Notes under the pieces: generated by a model
What the model was told of the DNA's origin: nothing
Seen by the model: only the letters and a program-made list of their open reading frames with translations
Databases searched by the model: none
Shown here: positions 1 to 5,680 of the stretch, in pieces
Numbering within the stretch: the stretch's first letter is position 1
Layout of the letters: each line of letters starts with the position of its first letter
Position numbers and translations under genes: made by a program
NCBI GenBank assembly: GCA_903870185.1
Contig: CAIQCE010000014.1
Span: 1-9,436, forward strand
Reading direction: 5' to 3'
Source: an uncultured Gammaproteobacteria bacterium
GTDB lineage: Bacteria > Pseudomonadota > Gammaproteobacteria > Coxiellales > Coxiellaceae
Length of the DNA stretch: 9,436 nt

Positions 1-173
1 CACAGGTGAATTTTATTTAAAGCATTACGAATTAATTCAGAGCCTTCTTCAATTAAATTTTTTGATTTCTTGGAGGCTTTTCGCACGACTTCATTTTTCT
101 TTTTCACAGCTTTCTTTTCATGTTGTTTGACTTCAGAGGCGGTTTTGTTTTTTAATTGATAAATATTATTCAT
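1..173 (-). CDS. Lys-rich small protein, 5' part only (possible ElaB/YqjD/DUF883-like)
   Basis: An open frame runs from ATG at 173-171 leftwards to the window edge with no stop. It gives 57 residues that begin MNNIYQLKNKTASEVKQHEK and continue very rich in Lys and Glu, predicted to be one long amphipathic helix. A GAGG ribosome-binding sequence lies about 9 nt upstream of the ATG (complement of the bases near 181-187), which supports the start. There is no signal peptide in the visible part. ElaB/YqjD/DUF883 proteins have a charged helix followed by a C-terminal membrane anchor, and the visible part would fit that plan, but the diagnostic C-terminus lies outside the window. A histone-H1-like basic protein or a phasin-like protein is equally possible. 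The gene is divergent from the membrane protein gene at 405, sharing a 231-nt gap. That it is a gene is fairly likely; its function is unknown. Confidence 0.6.
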   Translation of the reverse strand, partial: MNNIYQLKNKTASEVKQHEKKAVKKKNEVVRKASKKSKNLIEEGSELIRNALNKIHL

Positions 174-404
174 GATTTTAGCCCTCACAGTTTTTTAATG
201 AAGTGAAATCTAATTTTTTGAAATATTTTTTTATTAAATTGGAGGTTGATCTTAGCTTTCATTTTCAATGCTACTAGCCAAAATTTTGATTGTCAAGTTA
301 TCAAAAATAAAACTCTCTCTAATCACATCAGATTATTTTTTATTGCATTTATTGAATGTATGGGTTTAACATGAAATTGATAGTAAAAAATTAAGGAGAT
401 TATT

Positions 405-1352
405 ATGAATACATTTTCAAATAGTCCGGATCATATTTGTGTTGGTCATATCTCTTGGGGTGCTATTTTTGCTGGTGTAGTTTCTGCATTAGCAATAGCT
501 TCATTATTAAATTTTTTAGGAATGAGCTTGGGTTTAATGAATTTTGATTTAAATACGGAGACAATAAAAAACTTAAGTATCGAGACCGTTTTTTGGTTAT
601 CAATAAGTAGTGTGATTTCGATGTTCGCGGGTGGTTGGGTATCAGGTTTCCTCGCTGGAAATCTAGAAAATCCAATTGAAAATATCTTGCATGGATTTTT
701 AACATGGGGTCTTTCGGCGGTGTTGGCAATATTTATTTCGGCGACAGCAGCGGGTGTCATTGTTGGTGGTGCTGTTGGGTTTGCTGAGAATGCATTTTCT
801 AACGCAGGGAAAGGCTTGGCGGAAGTTAGCTCGACAGTGGCGCCTCAAATAAAAAATATAGTGAAATCTGTAGCACCACAAGATAGTCAGTTTATAAAAG
901 ATGTGAATAAGCAGGCGCAAGAAATTTTCACACAGGCCAAGAAATTGGCGCAAGATAAATTATCAGGAGAGCCTGGTGATAGCTCCTTGCTCAAAGAAAA
1001 TTTAAATGCTGTGAATGAAAAATTCACAGAAGCCGCTGGAAAGTTCTTTAAAGTCGTAGGAAGTGATAAGCAGGATAAAGCCAAGGAAGCTGTAATCACT
1101 GTTTTGGTGGAGCAAGGGAATTTATCTGAATCCAAGGCGACTGATTTGGTTTCCAGTTGGGCGGATCGTTATCAAAAACTTAAAGAAAAAGCTCAGGATA
1201 AATTGGATCAGGCTAAGACTTATGGAAAAGATGTCGTTGAAGAAACCAATGACGTCTTGATCAAACTCTCTTGGTTAGGGTTTTTGACTTTATTGTTGGG
1301 TGCGGTCGCAGGTTGTATCGGCGCTAGTTTAGCCACGCAGAAGCGGGAGTAG
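405..1352 (+). CDS. Conserved four-TM membrane protein with long helical insert (PhnA-like/TIGR04086-like)
   Basis: The protein has 315 residues. ATG 405 is preceded by AAGGAGA at 393-399, an excellent ribosome-binding site that fixes the start. Predicted membrane segments are about 16-44, 60-85, 96-124 and 286-310. The N-terminus contains HISWGAIFAGVVSALA, a Trp-Gly-Ala/Ala-Gly pattern that I associate with alphaproteobacterial proteins annotated PhnA-like and with TIGR04086-type membrane proteins. Residues 130-283 are hydrophilic and strongly helical (Lys/Gln/Ala/Asp-rich, LEA- or YtxH-like), with a segment at 226-275 (AVITVLVEQGNLSESKATDL, then a Trp and a Tyr) that resembles the C-terminal region of those PhnA-like proteins. 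No catalytic motif is visible. Likely location is the inner membrane, and an envelope or stress-linked role is only a guess. A weak promoter candidate is TTGCAT 343-348 with TAACAT 367-372. The family name is from memory and moderately uncertain. Confidence 0.8.
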   Translation: MNTFSNSPDHICVGHISWGAIFAGVVSALAIASLLNFLGMSLGLMNFDLNTETIKNLSIETVFWLSISSVISMFAGGWVSGFLAGNLENPIENILHGFLTWGLSAVLAIFISATAAGVIVGGAVGFAENAFSNAGKGLAEVSSTVAPQIKNIVKSVAPQDSQFIKDVNKQAQEIFTQAKKLAQDKLSGEPGDSSLLKENLNAVNEKFTEAAGKFFKVVGSDKQDKAKEAVITVLVEQGNLSESKATDLVSSWADRYQKLKEKAQDKLDQAKTYGKDVVEETNDVLIKLSWLGFLTLLLGAVAGCIGASLATQKRE

Positions 1353-1364
1353 GTTAGCACCATT

Positions 1365-1396
1365 GTAGGTTGGTCCCAAGCGCAGCGCGGGCCAAC
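1365..1396 (+). repeat. REP-like hairpin element, copy 1
   Basis: GTAG (1365-1368) is followed directly by an imperfect palindrome. GTTGG (1369-1373) pairs with CCAAC (1392-1396), T1374 is bulged, and CCC (1375-1377) pairs with GGG (1389-1391). The loop holds a possible inner GCG/CGC stem. A GTAG foot followed by a short hairpin is the layout described for REP elements mobilised by RAYT (TnpA-REP) transposases. A related copy lies in opposite orientation at 4111-4143, and a more divergent relative is 31 nt downstream. It starts 13 nt after the stop of the membrane protein gene, so it may also protect or end that transcript, but no T-tract follows. Confidence 0.6.
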
Positions 1397-1427
1397 GTCT
1401 AGATTTTACAGCGGGACTATTTAAAAT

Positions 1428-1457
1428 GTAGGGTGGGCAAAACGAAATGTGCCCACC
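1428..1457 (+). repeat. REP-like hairpin element, copy 2 (divergent member)
   Basis: GTAG (1428-1431) leads into a perfect 8-bp inverted repeat: GGTGGGCA (1432-1439) and TGCCCACC (1450-1457), with a 10-nt loop AAACGAAATG. The GTAGG-TGG start is shared with copy 1, but the loop and stem differ. It sits in the same orientation as copy 1, so the two form a direct doublet. No T-run follows the stem, so it is not a standard intrinsic terminator. Confidence 0.55.
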
Positions 1458-1483
1458 AACCTATCTAATTATCTTTTCATTCA

Positions 1484-1500
1484 TTTAAGACTTCTTTAAT
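1484..1500 (+). promoter_or_regulatory. Candidate PmrA-type tandem box upstream of the 729-residue gene
   Basis: TTTAAG (1484-1489), five bases, then TTTAAT (1495-1500) matches the YTTAAK-N5-YTTAAK pattern known for PmrA boxes in Salmonella. Tandem TTAA half-sites with the same 11-bp period are reported for PmrA control of Dot/Icm genes in Legionella and Coxiella. The site lies 51-67 nt before the ATG at 1551, a plausible activator position. A weak -10 candidate, TAAACT (1511-1516), follows. In AT-rich DNA such a match can arise by chance, and no PmrA gene is in the window. Confidence 0.35.
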
Positions 1501-1550
1501 ATTAGCCCCCTAAACTTACTAACGAGTTTAACAATGAAGAGGGTGAAGTT

Positions 1551-3740
1551 ATGGAGCATGTATTAATTAAGAAACGTTATGGCCAGGCAATGTTTGCTTG
1601 GGGATTTGTGATTATTGGCTTGGCTTTACTGGCTACGCTTGAAGTCTTTCCACTGGAAGGTATTAGTATTTTCATCGCCCACCCTATCTTTGTTGTTGGA
1701 TTAGCTGTTATTACAGCGATTTTGGCTCTGGCTGGTTATGCATTGGCTTCAAAGGATTATGAAATTAAAAGTGAGAGTGGAAGAGTCATAACCCCTGATT
1801 CACAACTGCATAATCTGATGGTAGCAGTAGAGCTTCAGCTTAAGGATGTTGATAATTTGCTTAAGGATGCTGATAACACCCGATCACACAATCATCGAAT
1901 TGCGTATGAAACCTTAATTCAATTAGCGAATGAAGCGGCCAATAATGATAAAATCAAGATTAAGCCATCTGTATCTGCAGCTGGATCATCTGAAGAAGAG
2001 GCAGGTGAGGTTACAATTGAAGAGCTCGTAGCGCGCGTAAAAAATAATCTTAAAGCTCGATTGGAGCACTTTAAAGCTCGTAGTAATGCTATCGATGCCG
2101 CTAAAGCACAGATAGATACTCAAAAGAAGCTAAGTGCTTCTGAAAAAGAAAACAGGATTCGTGAGCTCTATGGTTTAAGTTTGAAAGATTTTAAAGATAC
2201 CAAGGATAGTAAGGATTCTGATCTATCTCCTGCACGGCTAGCTCAGATACAAGCAGCTCTTGATAATAAAGACCTTAAAGATTCTGATAAAGAAATTGTA
2301 ATTTATGCAGCATTGGCTCGTGGTGAGATTGAACATAGTGATGAAGTAGATTTGCAAAATAAAGTTCTTCCTCACCTCAGGGCGCTTGGACCTAATCCAC
2401 GGCGTTTGGAGATCTTAAAAGCTATCTTAGAGGGCAAAAAACTCACTCATTCTGAGCAAGAAACTGAGGTACGGTCACTTTTTGAATGTGATCCAAGCGG
2501 TATTGAAAATATGGGTGCTAAAAGGTTGTTATGGGATGCAGAGCAGTTCCAAATCGAACTATTTAAAGATGCTGCTCGAAAAAGTTCACTTCCTAATCTT
2601 CAACTTGAAAAACCCGTTACCCGAAGCTTTCAAATCAAGCATGCAACCACTTTTGTGATCTCAACCTTAGCGTTAACCATAGGTATATTATTATTAGTCG
2701 CTCTGATTGAAGGTGGTTTCCCATTGGTTGGTGATGATGTTTTTTTGACAGGCTTAGGGGTTACAGTTGGAATCGTATTCTCTGCGGTGCTTGCTCTTGC
2801 GACGGCTTATTCATTTTTCAAGCATCACTATGAAGAGGCACCTAGTGTGATTGTTCCTAGTCGAGATCAAGTGGCAGTAGAAAAAGCTATTGAACAAAGA
2901 AAAGCTGCGGAAGTTGAGACTGAAAGACTGGCTAAAGCAGCGGAAGTTGAGGCTAAAAATCAGGCCAAAGCAGCGAGAGCTGCAGAGCTGGCTCAGCAAA
3001 GAGCATTTAAGGCTAGGGCTAAGGCAGATAAGCAAGCTTCTAAAGTTTCTAATGGATCTCGTGTCGTTAATCCTTTAGCCGCTGCTGCTAACCAGGCTGC
3101 ACGAGCGAGTGCGGTAGTACCTTCTTTAGCAGTACCTGGTACAGATGCTGCTGCGGTGCTGAGTGATACTTCTGCACCAGCAGTTGTACTTCAGTCAGCT
3201 CTGCTGACGGCAGCTGCTACAACTCAGAAACCGCATAGTCCTGCTAAGAAAGGTTGGATTACAAGATTTATCAATATGCTATTAGGTGATAGGAAAAGTC
3301 AGCGAAGTAGTCTTGTTGCAAATAGGGGTAGTGTGAGGGTGCAAAATCCTCTAAGTGCTGTTCCTGGTAATGCAGGAGGTGCTTCGGCTAATACTATTCC
3401 TAATGCATTAGCTGCTGCGGGTGGTCAACCAGCAGGAAAGCCTGATCATGGTAGTAATGGTAAGCCGCTGCGAGCTAGTAAGCAACAAGCCACAACTGTT
3501 TTAGATGCTGCACGTGTAGAAGAGCAAGCTGAATCTGATAAGGTTCCTTTAGTGGCCCATCTTCCTGGGGCTGTGCAGCAACAAGACGGTTCGGCAGGCT
3601 CAGACTTTACTTCTACTCGAGGGGTGAGGCTGATGTCAGGTTTGAGTGGGGGTGGGGCTCGACCTGCTGGATCACCTCCAGATGGAACGGCTGCTGATGG
3701 TCTTATACAAGGAAATGGTTTAGCTACCAACACTTACTAA
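1551..3740 (+). CDS. Large protein with two related membrane hairpins, repeats and coiled coil; candidate secreted effector
   Basis: The protein has 729 residues. The ATG has GAGG at 1539-1542, 8 nt upstream. I do not recognise a named family. Layout: TM hairpin 1 (about 13-32 and 41-66); charged helical region 84-350 with a 16-residue repeat at 184-200, 233-248, 251-266 and 289-304; TM hairpin 2 (about 366-387 and 398-421); Ala/Lys/Glu coiled coil about 437-498, including KAAEVE repeated 11 residues apart (451, 462); and an Ala/Gly/Pro-rich low-complexity tail 500-729 holding two copies of a GS..V.NPL motif. The hairpins share FPL.G (33-37, 390-394) and a Tyr-Glu exactly 37 residues after the Phe. 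There is no signal peptide or enzyme motif. Paired TM hairpins with cytosolic coiled coils recall Inc-like or Dot/Icm effectors, which is inference; a structural envelope protein is an alternative. It looks monocistronic, with its own terminator. Confidence 0.85.
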   Translation: MEHVLIKKRYGQAMFAWGFVIIGLALLATLEVFPLEGISIFIAHPIFVVGLAVITAILALAGYALASKDYEIKSESGRVITPDSQLHNLMVAVELQLKDVDNLLKDADNTRSHNHRIAYETLIQLANEAANNDKIKIKPSVSAAGSSEEEAGEVTIEELVARVKNNLKARLEHFKARSNAIDAAKAQIDTQKKLSASEKENRIRELYGLSLKDFKDTKDSKDSDLSPARLAQIQAALDNKDLKDSDKEIVIYAALARGEIEHSDEVDLQNKVLPHLRALGPNPRRLEILKAILEGKKLTHSEQETEVRSLFECDPSGIENMGAKRLLWDAEQFQIELFKDAARKSSLPNLQLEKPVTRSFQIKHATTFVISTLALTIGILLLVALIEGGFPLVGDDVFLTGLGVTVGIVFSAVLALATAYSFFKHHYEEAPSVIVPSRDQVAVEKAIEQRKAAEVETERLAKAAEVEAKNQAKAARAAELAQQRAFKARAKADKQASKVSNGSRVVNPLAAAANQAARASAVVPSLAVPGTDAAAVLSDTSAPAVVLQSALLTAAATTQKPHSPAKKGWITRFINMLLGDRKSQRSSLVANRGSVRVQNPLSAVPGNAGGASANTIPNALAAAGGQPAGKPDHGSNGKPLRASKQQATTVLDAARVEEQAESDKVPLVAHLPGAVQQQDGSAGSDFTSTRGVRLMSGLSGGGARPAGSPPDGTAADGLIQGNGLATNTY

Positions 3741-3762
3741 GCTCATTTCTAGAGTTTAATTC

Positions 3763-3788
3763 AAGGCCACCTTAGGGTGGCCTTTTTT
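3763..3788 (+). terminator. Intrinsic (Rho-independent) terminator of the 729-residue gene
   Basis: A 9-bp perfect stem is formed by AAGGCCACC (3763-3771) and GGTGGCCTT (3776-3784), with tetraloop TTAG. The T-run 3783-3788 overlaps the stem end. It begins 22 nt after the stop codon at 3738-3740. This is a textbook terminator and shows that the gene ends its own transcript. Confidence 0.93.
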
Positions 3789-3817
3789 ATTAGGTGCAGA
3801 ATCTAGGATCATTTTAG

Positions 3818-3852
3818 TTATCAACATTTTCTGTGGATAACTCTGTGGAGAA
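3818..3852. promoter_or_regulatory. Cluster of DnaA-box-like 9-mers
   Basis: TGTGGATAA (3832-3840) is the exact reverse complement of the E. coli DnaA box TTATCCACA. TTATCAACA (3818-3826) faces the other way with one mismatch, and TGTGGAGAA (3844-3852) repeats the minus orientation with one mismatch. A fourth one-mismatch box, TGTGCATAA, lies at 4012-4020. The three main boxes fit in 35 bp. This may be a DnaA-binding regulatory or titration site or part of an origin, but no dnaA, dnaN, gidA or rpmH is nearby to support an origin. Confidence 0.4.
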
Positions 3853-3858
3853 TCTCTC

Positions 3859-3914
3859 AATATCCCCCTTAAGTGCTTGTTTTTACAGGGGCCGATATTC
3901 TTTTATCAAGAATA
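3859..3914. other. Two overlapping, mutually exclusive hairpins
   Basis: Hairpin I pairs AATATC (3859-3864) with GATATT (3894-3899) and CCCC (3865-3868) with GGGG (3888-3891), leaving a CC bulge and a 19-nt loop. Hairpin II pairs TATTCTT (3896-3902) with AAGAATA (3908-3914) around loop TTATC. They share 3896-3899, so only one can form. No gene follows in a position typical of an attenuator. The structure may belong to a small RNA or DNA site, or be chance. Confidence 0.35.
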
Positions 3915-4110
3915 GAACAGCGCTATAAAATCTATTTAAATCAGCTAGTTATAGTTTTTGTTGTATTTTGGCTGGAACAGTGGTTTCGATGAATTTCAGA
4001 AATTTTCGAATTGTGCATAACAGTCTTTAAATTAACTGTCAAGAGGACGGATTTGCTTTTTTTATTTTTTATGCTTTATATGGGAGGCGTGAATCTGAAT
4101 ATGTTGATTT

Positions 4111-4143
4111 GTTGGGCCGCGCTATCGCTTGGCACCAAGCTAC
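4111..4143 (-). repeat. REP-like hairpin element, copy 3 (inverted relative to copy 1)
   Basis: Read on the minus strand, GTAG (4143-4140) is followed by TTGG, a bulged T, GCC, a loop beginning AAGCG, GGC and CCAA. Over 36 aligned positions starting 3 nt before GTAG it matches copy 1 at 30, with one gap. The first pair after the bulge is C:G in copy 1 and G:C here, a compensatory change that keeps the stem. It lies about 90 bp beyond the 3' end of gltA. Confidence 0.6.
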
Positions 4144-4232
4144 ATTACTTACTGCACGGAGATATTCATACCCCTCTTCATTAAATGATTCACTCGAGAG
4201 TGGCATTTGATTAATTTGAGGGGCATTGCGGC

Positions 4233-5522
4233 CTAACCCCTCTCCCCCAGCGAAACTACCTTCCGAGTCTTAGCCCCCACATAAAGCTGACGTGGCCTCG
4301 CTAAACGCTGATTAGGGTCGCTCATCATCTCCATCCAATTGCTGATCCAACCTACTGTTCTCGCTAAAGCAAAAATTACGGTGAACATATTGCTCGGGAT
4401 CCCCAAGGCACTTTGAGTAATACCTGAATAGAAATCCACATTAGGGTAGAGTTTTTTCTTTACAAAATATTCATCTTCTAAAGCAATTTTCTCTAATCCC
4501 AGGGCTAATTTAAATAATGGATCATCTTTGACACCCATGGTTTCTAAAACTTCATGACAAGTTTCGCGCATGATCGTGGCACGTGGGTCATAGTTTTTAT
4601 AAACTCGGTGACCAAATCCCATCAATCGGAAATTGTCATTAGGATCTTTAGCGCGCGCTATATAGTGAGGGATCTGGGATACATCCCCCATTTCTCTTAG
4701 CATATTAAGGCAAGCTTCATTCGCGCCACCATGAGCCGGTCCCCAAAGAGCTGCAATTCCAGCAGAAATACAAGCGAAAGGATTGGCACCGGTAGAGCCT
4801 GCGACTCGAACCGTCGAGGTTGAGGCATTTTGTTCGTGGTCGGCATGTAAAGTCAGGATTCTATCCATCGCTCTAGCCAGGATCGCGTTGGGTTTAGGAT
4901 CATCCGGAGATTTTGCAAACATCATATGGAGGAAATTTTCGGCATAACTCATATCCGCTCGAGGGGGAATAAAAGTTTCGCCTTTGGAGTATTTCAAACA
5001 CATCGCTGCAATGGTGGGCATCTTGGCAATTAAGCGGACTGCAAACTTATGCTGATTATTGGTGTCTTTGTAAGATTGCTCATCATTATAGAATGCCGAT
5101 AAAGCCCCGACGACTCCCACCATGATAGCCATAGGGTGAGCATCTCGACCAAAACCATTGAAGAAATTCTTCATCTGATCATGGATGGAGGTTGATTGTT
5201 GAATGGATTCTATAAATTGATTTTTTTGAATAGAGCTAGGCAACTCCCCGTTTATTAAAAGGTAGCAGACTTCCATGTAATCACATTGGTAAGCGAGCTC
5301 TTCGATCGGATAACCCCTGTAAAGGAGTATGCCCTGGTCGCCATCGATGAAAGTGATTTTCGAAGCACAGGAAGCGGTGGAATAAAAACCAGGATCAAAA
5401 GCATAGACTCCTTGGGTTTCCAATTGTTTGATATCGATGACCGATGGACCGAGGGTTCCTTCCAGAATAGGGAATTCAGTGGATTGCTGGTCAAAAGAAA
5501 GTTTGGCTTTACGCTCAGTCAT
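4233..5522 (-). CDS. gltA: Citrate synthase (type II)
   Basis: This cytosolic enzyme condenses oxaloacetate with acetyl-CoA to citrate, the entry step of the TCA cycle (EC 2.3.3.16). At 429 residues it is close to the usual 427 of the hexameric, NADH-sensitive gammaproteobacterial type. Signature segments are TLHADHEQNAS (His226, His229), GPAHGGANEA (His264) and GFGHRVYKNYDPRA (His305), and Asp363 lies in the FYSG region. These correspond to the catalytic and oxaloacetate-binding residues of E. coli GltA at nearly identical numbers. The ATG at 5522-5520 has AGGAG (complement of 5528-5532) five bases upstream. The gene is divergent from the glycosyltransferase gene and convergent with the 729-residue gene. 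No clear intrinsic terminator follows: a GAGGGG/CCCCTC pair overlaps the stop but has no T-run. Confidence 0.98.
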   Translation of the reverse strand: MTERKAKLSFDQQSTEFPILEGTLGPSVIDIKQLETQGVYAFDPGFYSTASCASKITFIDGDQGILLYRGYPIEELAYQCDYMEVCYLLINGELPSSIQKNQFIESIQQSTSIHDQMKNFFNGFGRDAHPMAIMVGVVGALSAFYNDEQSYKDTNNQHKFAVRLIAKMPTIAAMCLKYSKGETFIPPRADMSYAENFLHMMFAKSPDDPKPNAILARAMDRILTLHADHEQNASTSTVRVAGSTGANPFACISAGIAALWGPAHGGANEACLNMLREMGDVSQIPHYIARAKDPNDNFRLMGFGHRVYKNYDPRATIMRETCHEVLETMGVKDDPLFKLALGLEKIALEDEYFVKKKLYPNVDFYSGITQSALGIPSNMFTVIFALARTVGWISNWMEMMSDPNQRLARPRQLYVGAKTRKVVSLGERG

Positions 5523-5650
5523 CGGGGCTCCTGCTACGGTAATTCTTAAAGGGCTAAACCGAGATACTCTACCATAGCTCGGCGCTACCTTCCAAGTGCG
5601 GTAATTGGGATGGACAGCCTTGTGGTTCTGAACTAATATGCTTTTTTTAA

Positions 5651-5678
5651 TTTATAGCCTAATTATCGAGAGTGGGAA
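5651..5678 (-). promoter_or_regulatory. Candidate sigma-70 promoter for gltA
   Basis: On the minus strand, TTCCCA (complement of 5673-5678) and TATAAA (complement of 5651-5656) are separated by 16 bases. The match is 4/6 at -35 and 5/6 at -10. Transcription would start near 5644 and give a leader of roughly 120 nt before the gltA ATG. The -35 overlaps the region just before the glycosyltransferase start codon, so the two divergent genes may interfere. This is based on sequence pattern only. Confidence 0.4.
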
Positions 5679-5680
5679 GC

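Larger units (their letters stand above)
3741..4232. other. Long gap between convergent genes, with box cluster and hairpins
   Basis: This gap lies between two convergent 3' ends (the 729-residue gene and gltA), where gaps are usually short. It holds the intrinsic terminator (3763-3788), a DnaA-box-like cluster (3818-3852, plus 4012-4020), two mutually exclusive hairpins (3859-3914), AT-rich runs such as the T-rich stretch 4056-4070, and an inverted REP-like copy (4111-4143). I found no convincing gene: the longest short frame noted (37 codons from 4071) lacks a ribosome-binding site and reads through the repeat. Confidence 0.7.

Noticed and set aside
446..760. Open frames on the minus strand inside the 405-1352 gene
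   Set aside because: They lie antisense to a well-supported gene with a strong ribosome-binding site, overlap each other in different frames, and show no recognisable protein features.
3446..3733. 95-codon minus-strand frame rich in Pro, Ala and Cys
   Set aside because: It is a shadow of the Ala/Gly/Pro-rich tail of the 729-residue gene; the composition follows from the biased sense-strand codons.
4071..4184. 37-codon plus-strand frame in the convergent gap
   Set aside because: The nearest purine-rich AAGAGGA (4041-4047) is too far upstream, and the frame reads through the REP-like repeat.
4218..4242. Possible gltA terminator, GAGGGG/CCCCTC with a 13-nt loop
   Set aside because: The 6-bp stem overlaps the stop codon and the minus-strand downstream bases (AAATTAAT) do not form a T-run, so it is not a convincing intrinsic terminator.
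5559..5582. CCGAG/CTCGG inverted repeat upstream of gltA, considered as part of a tRNA or riboswitch
   Set aside because: It is only 5 bp with a 14-nt loop, and no tRNA arms or known riboswitch core are visible.
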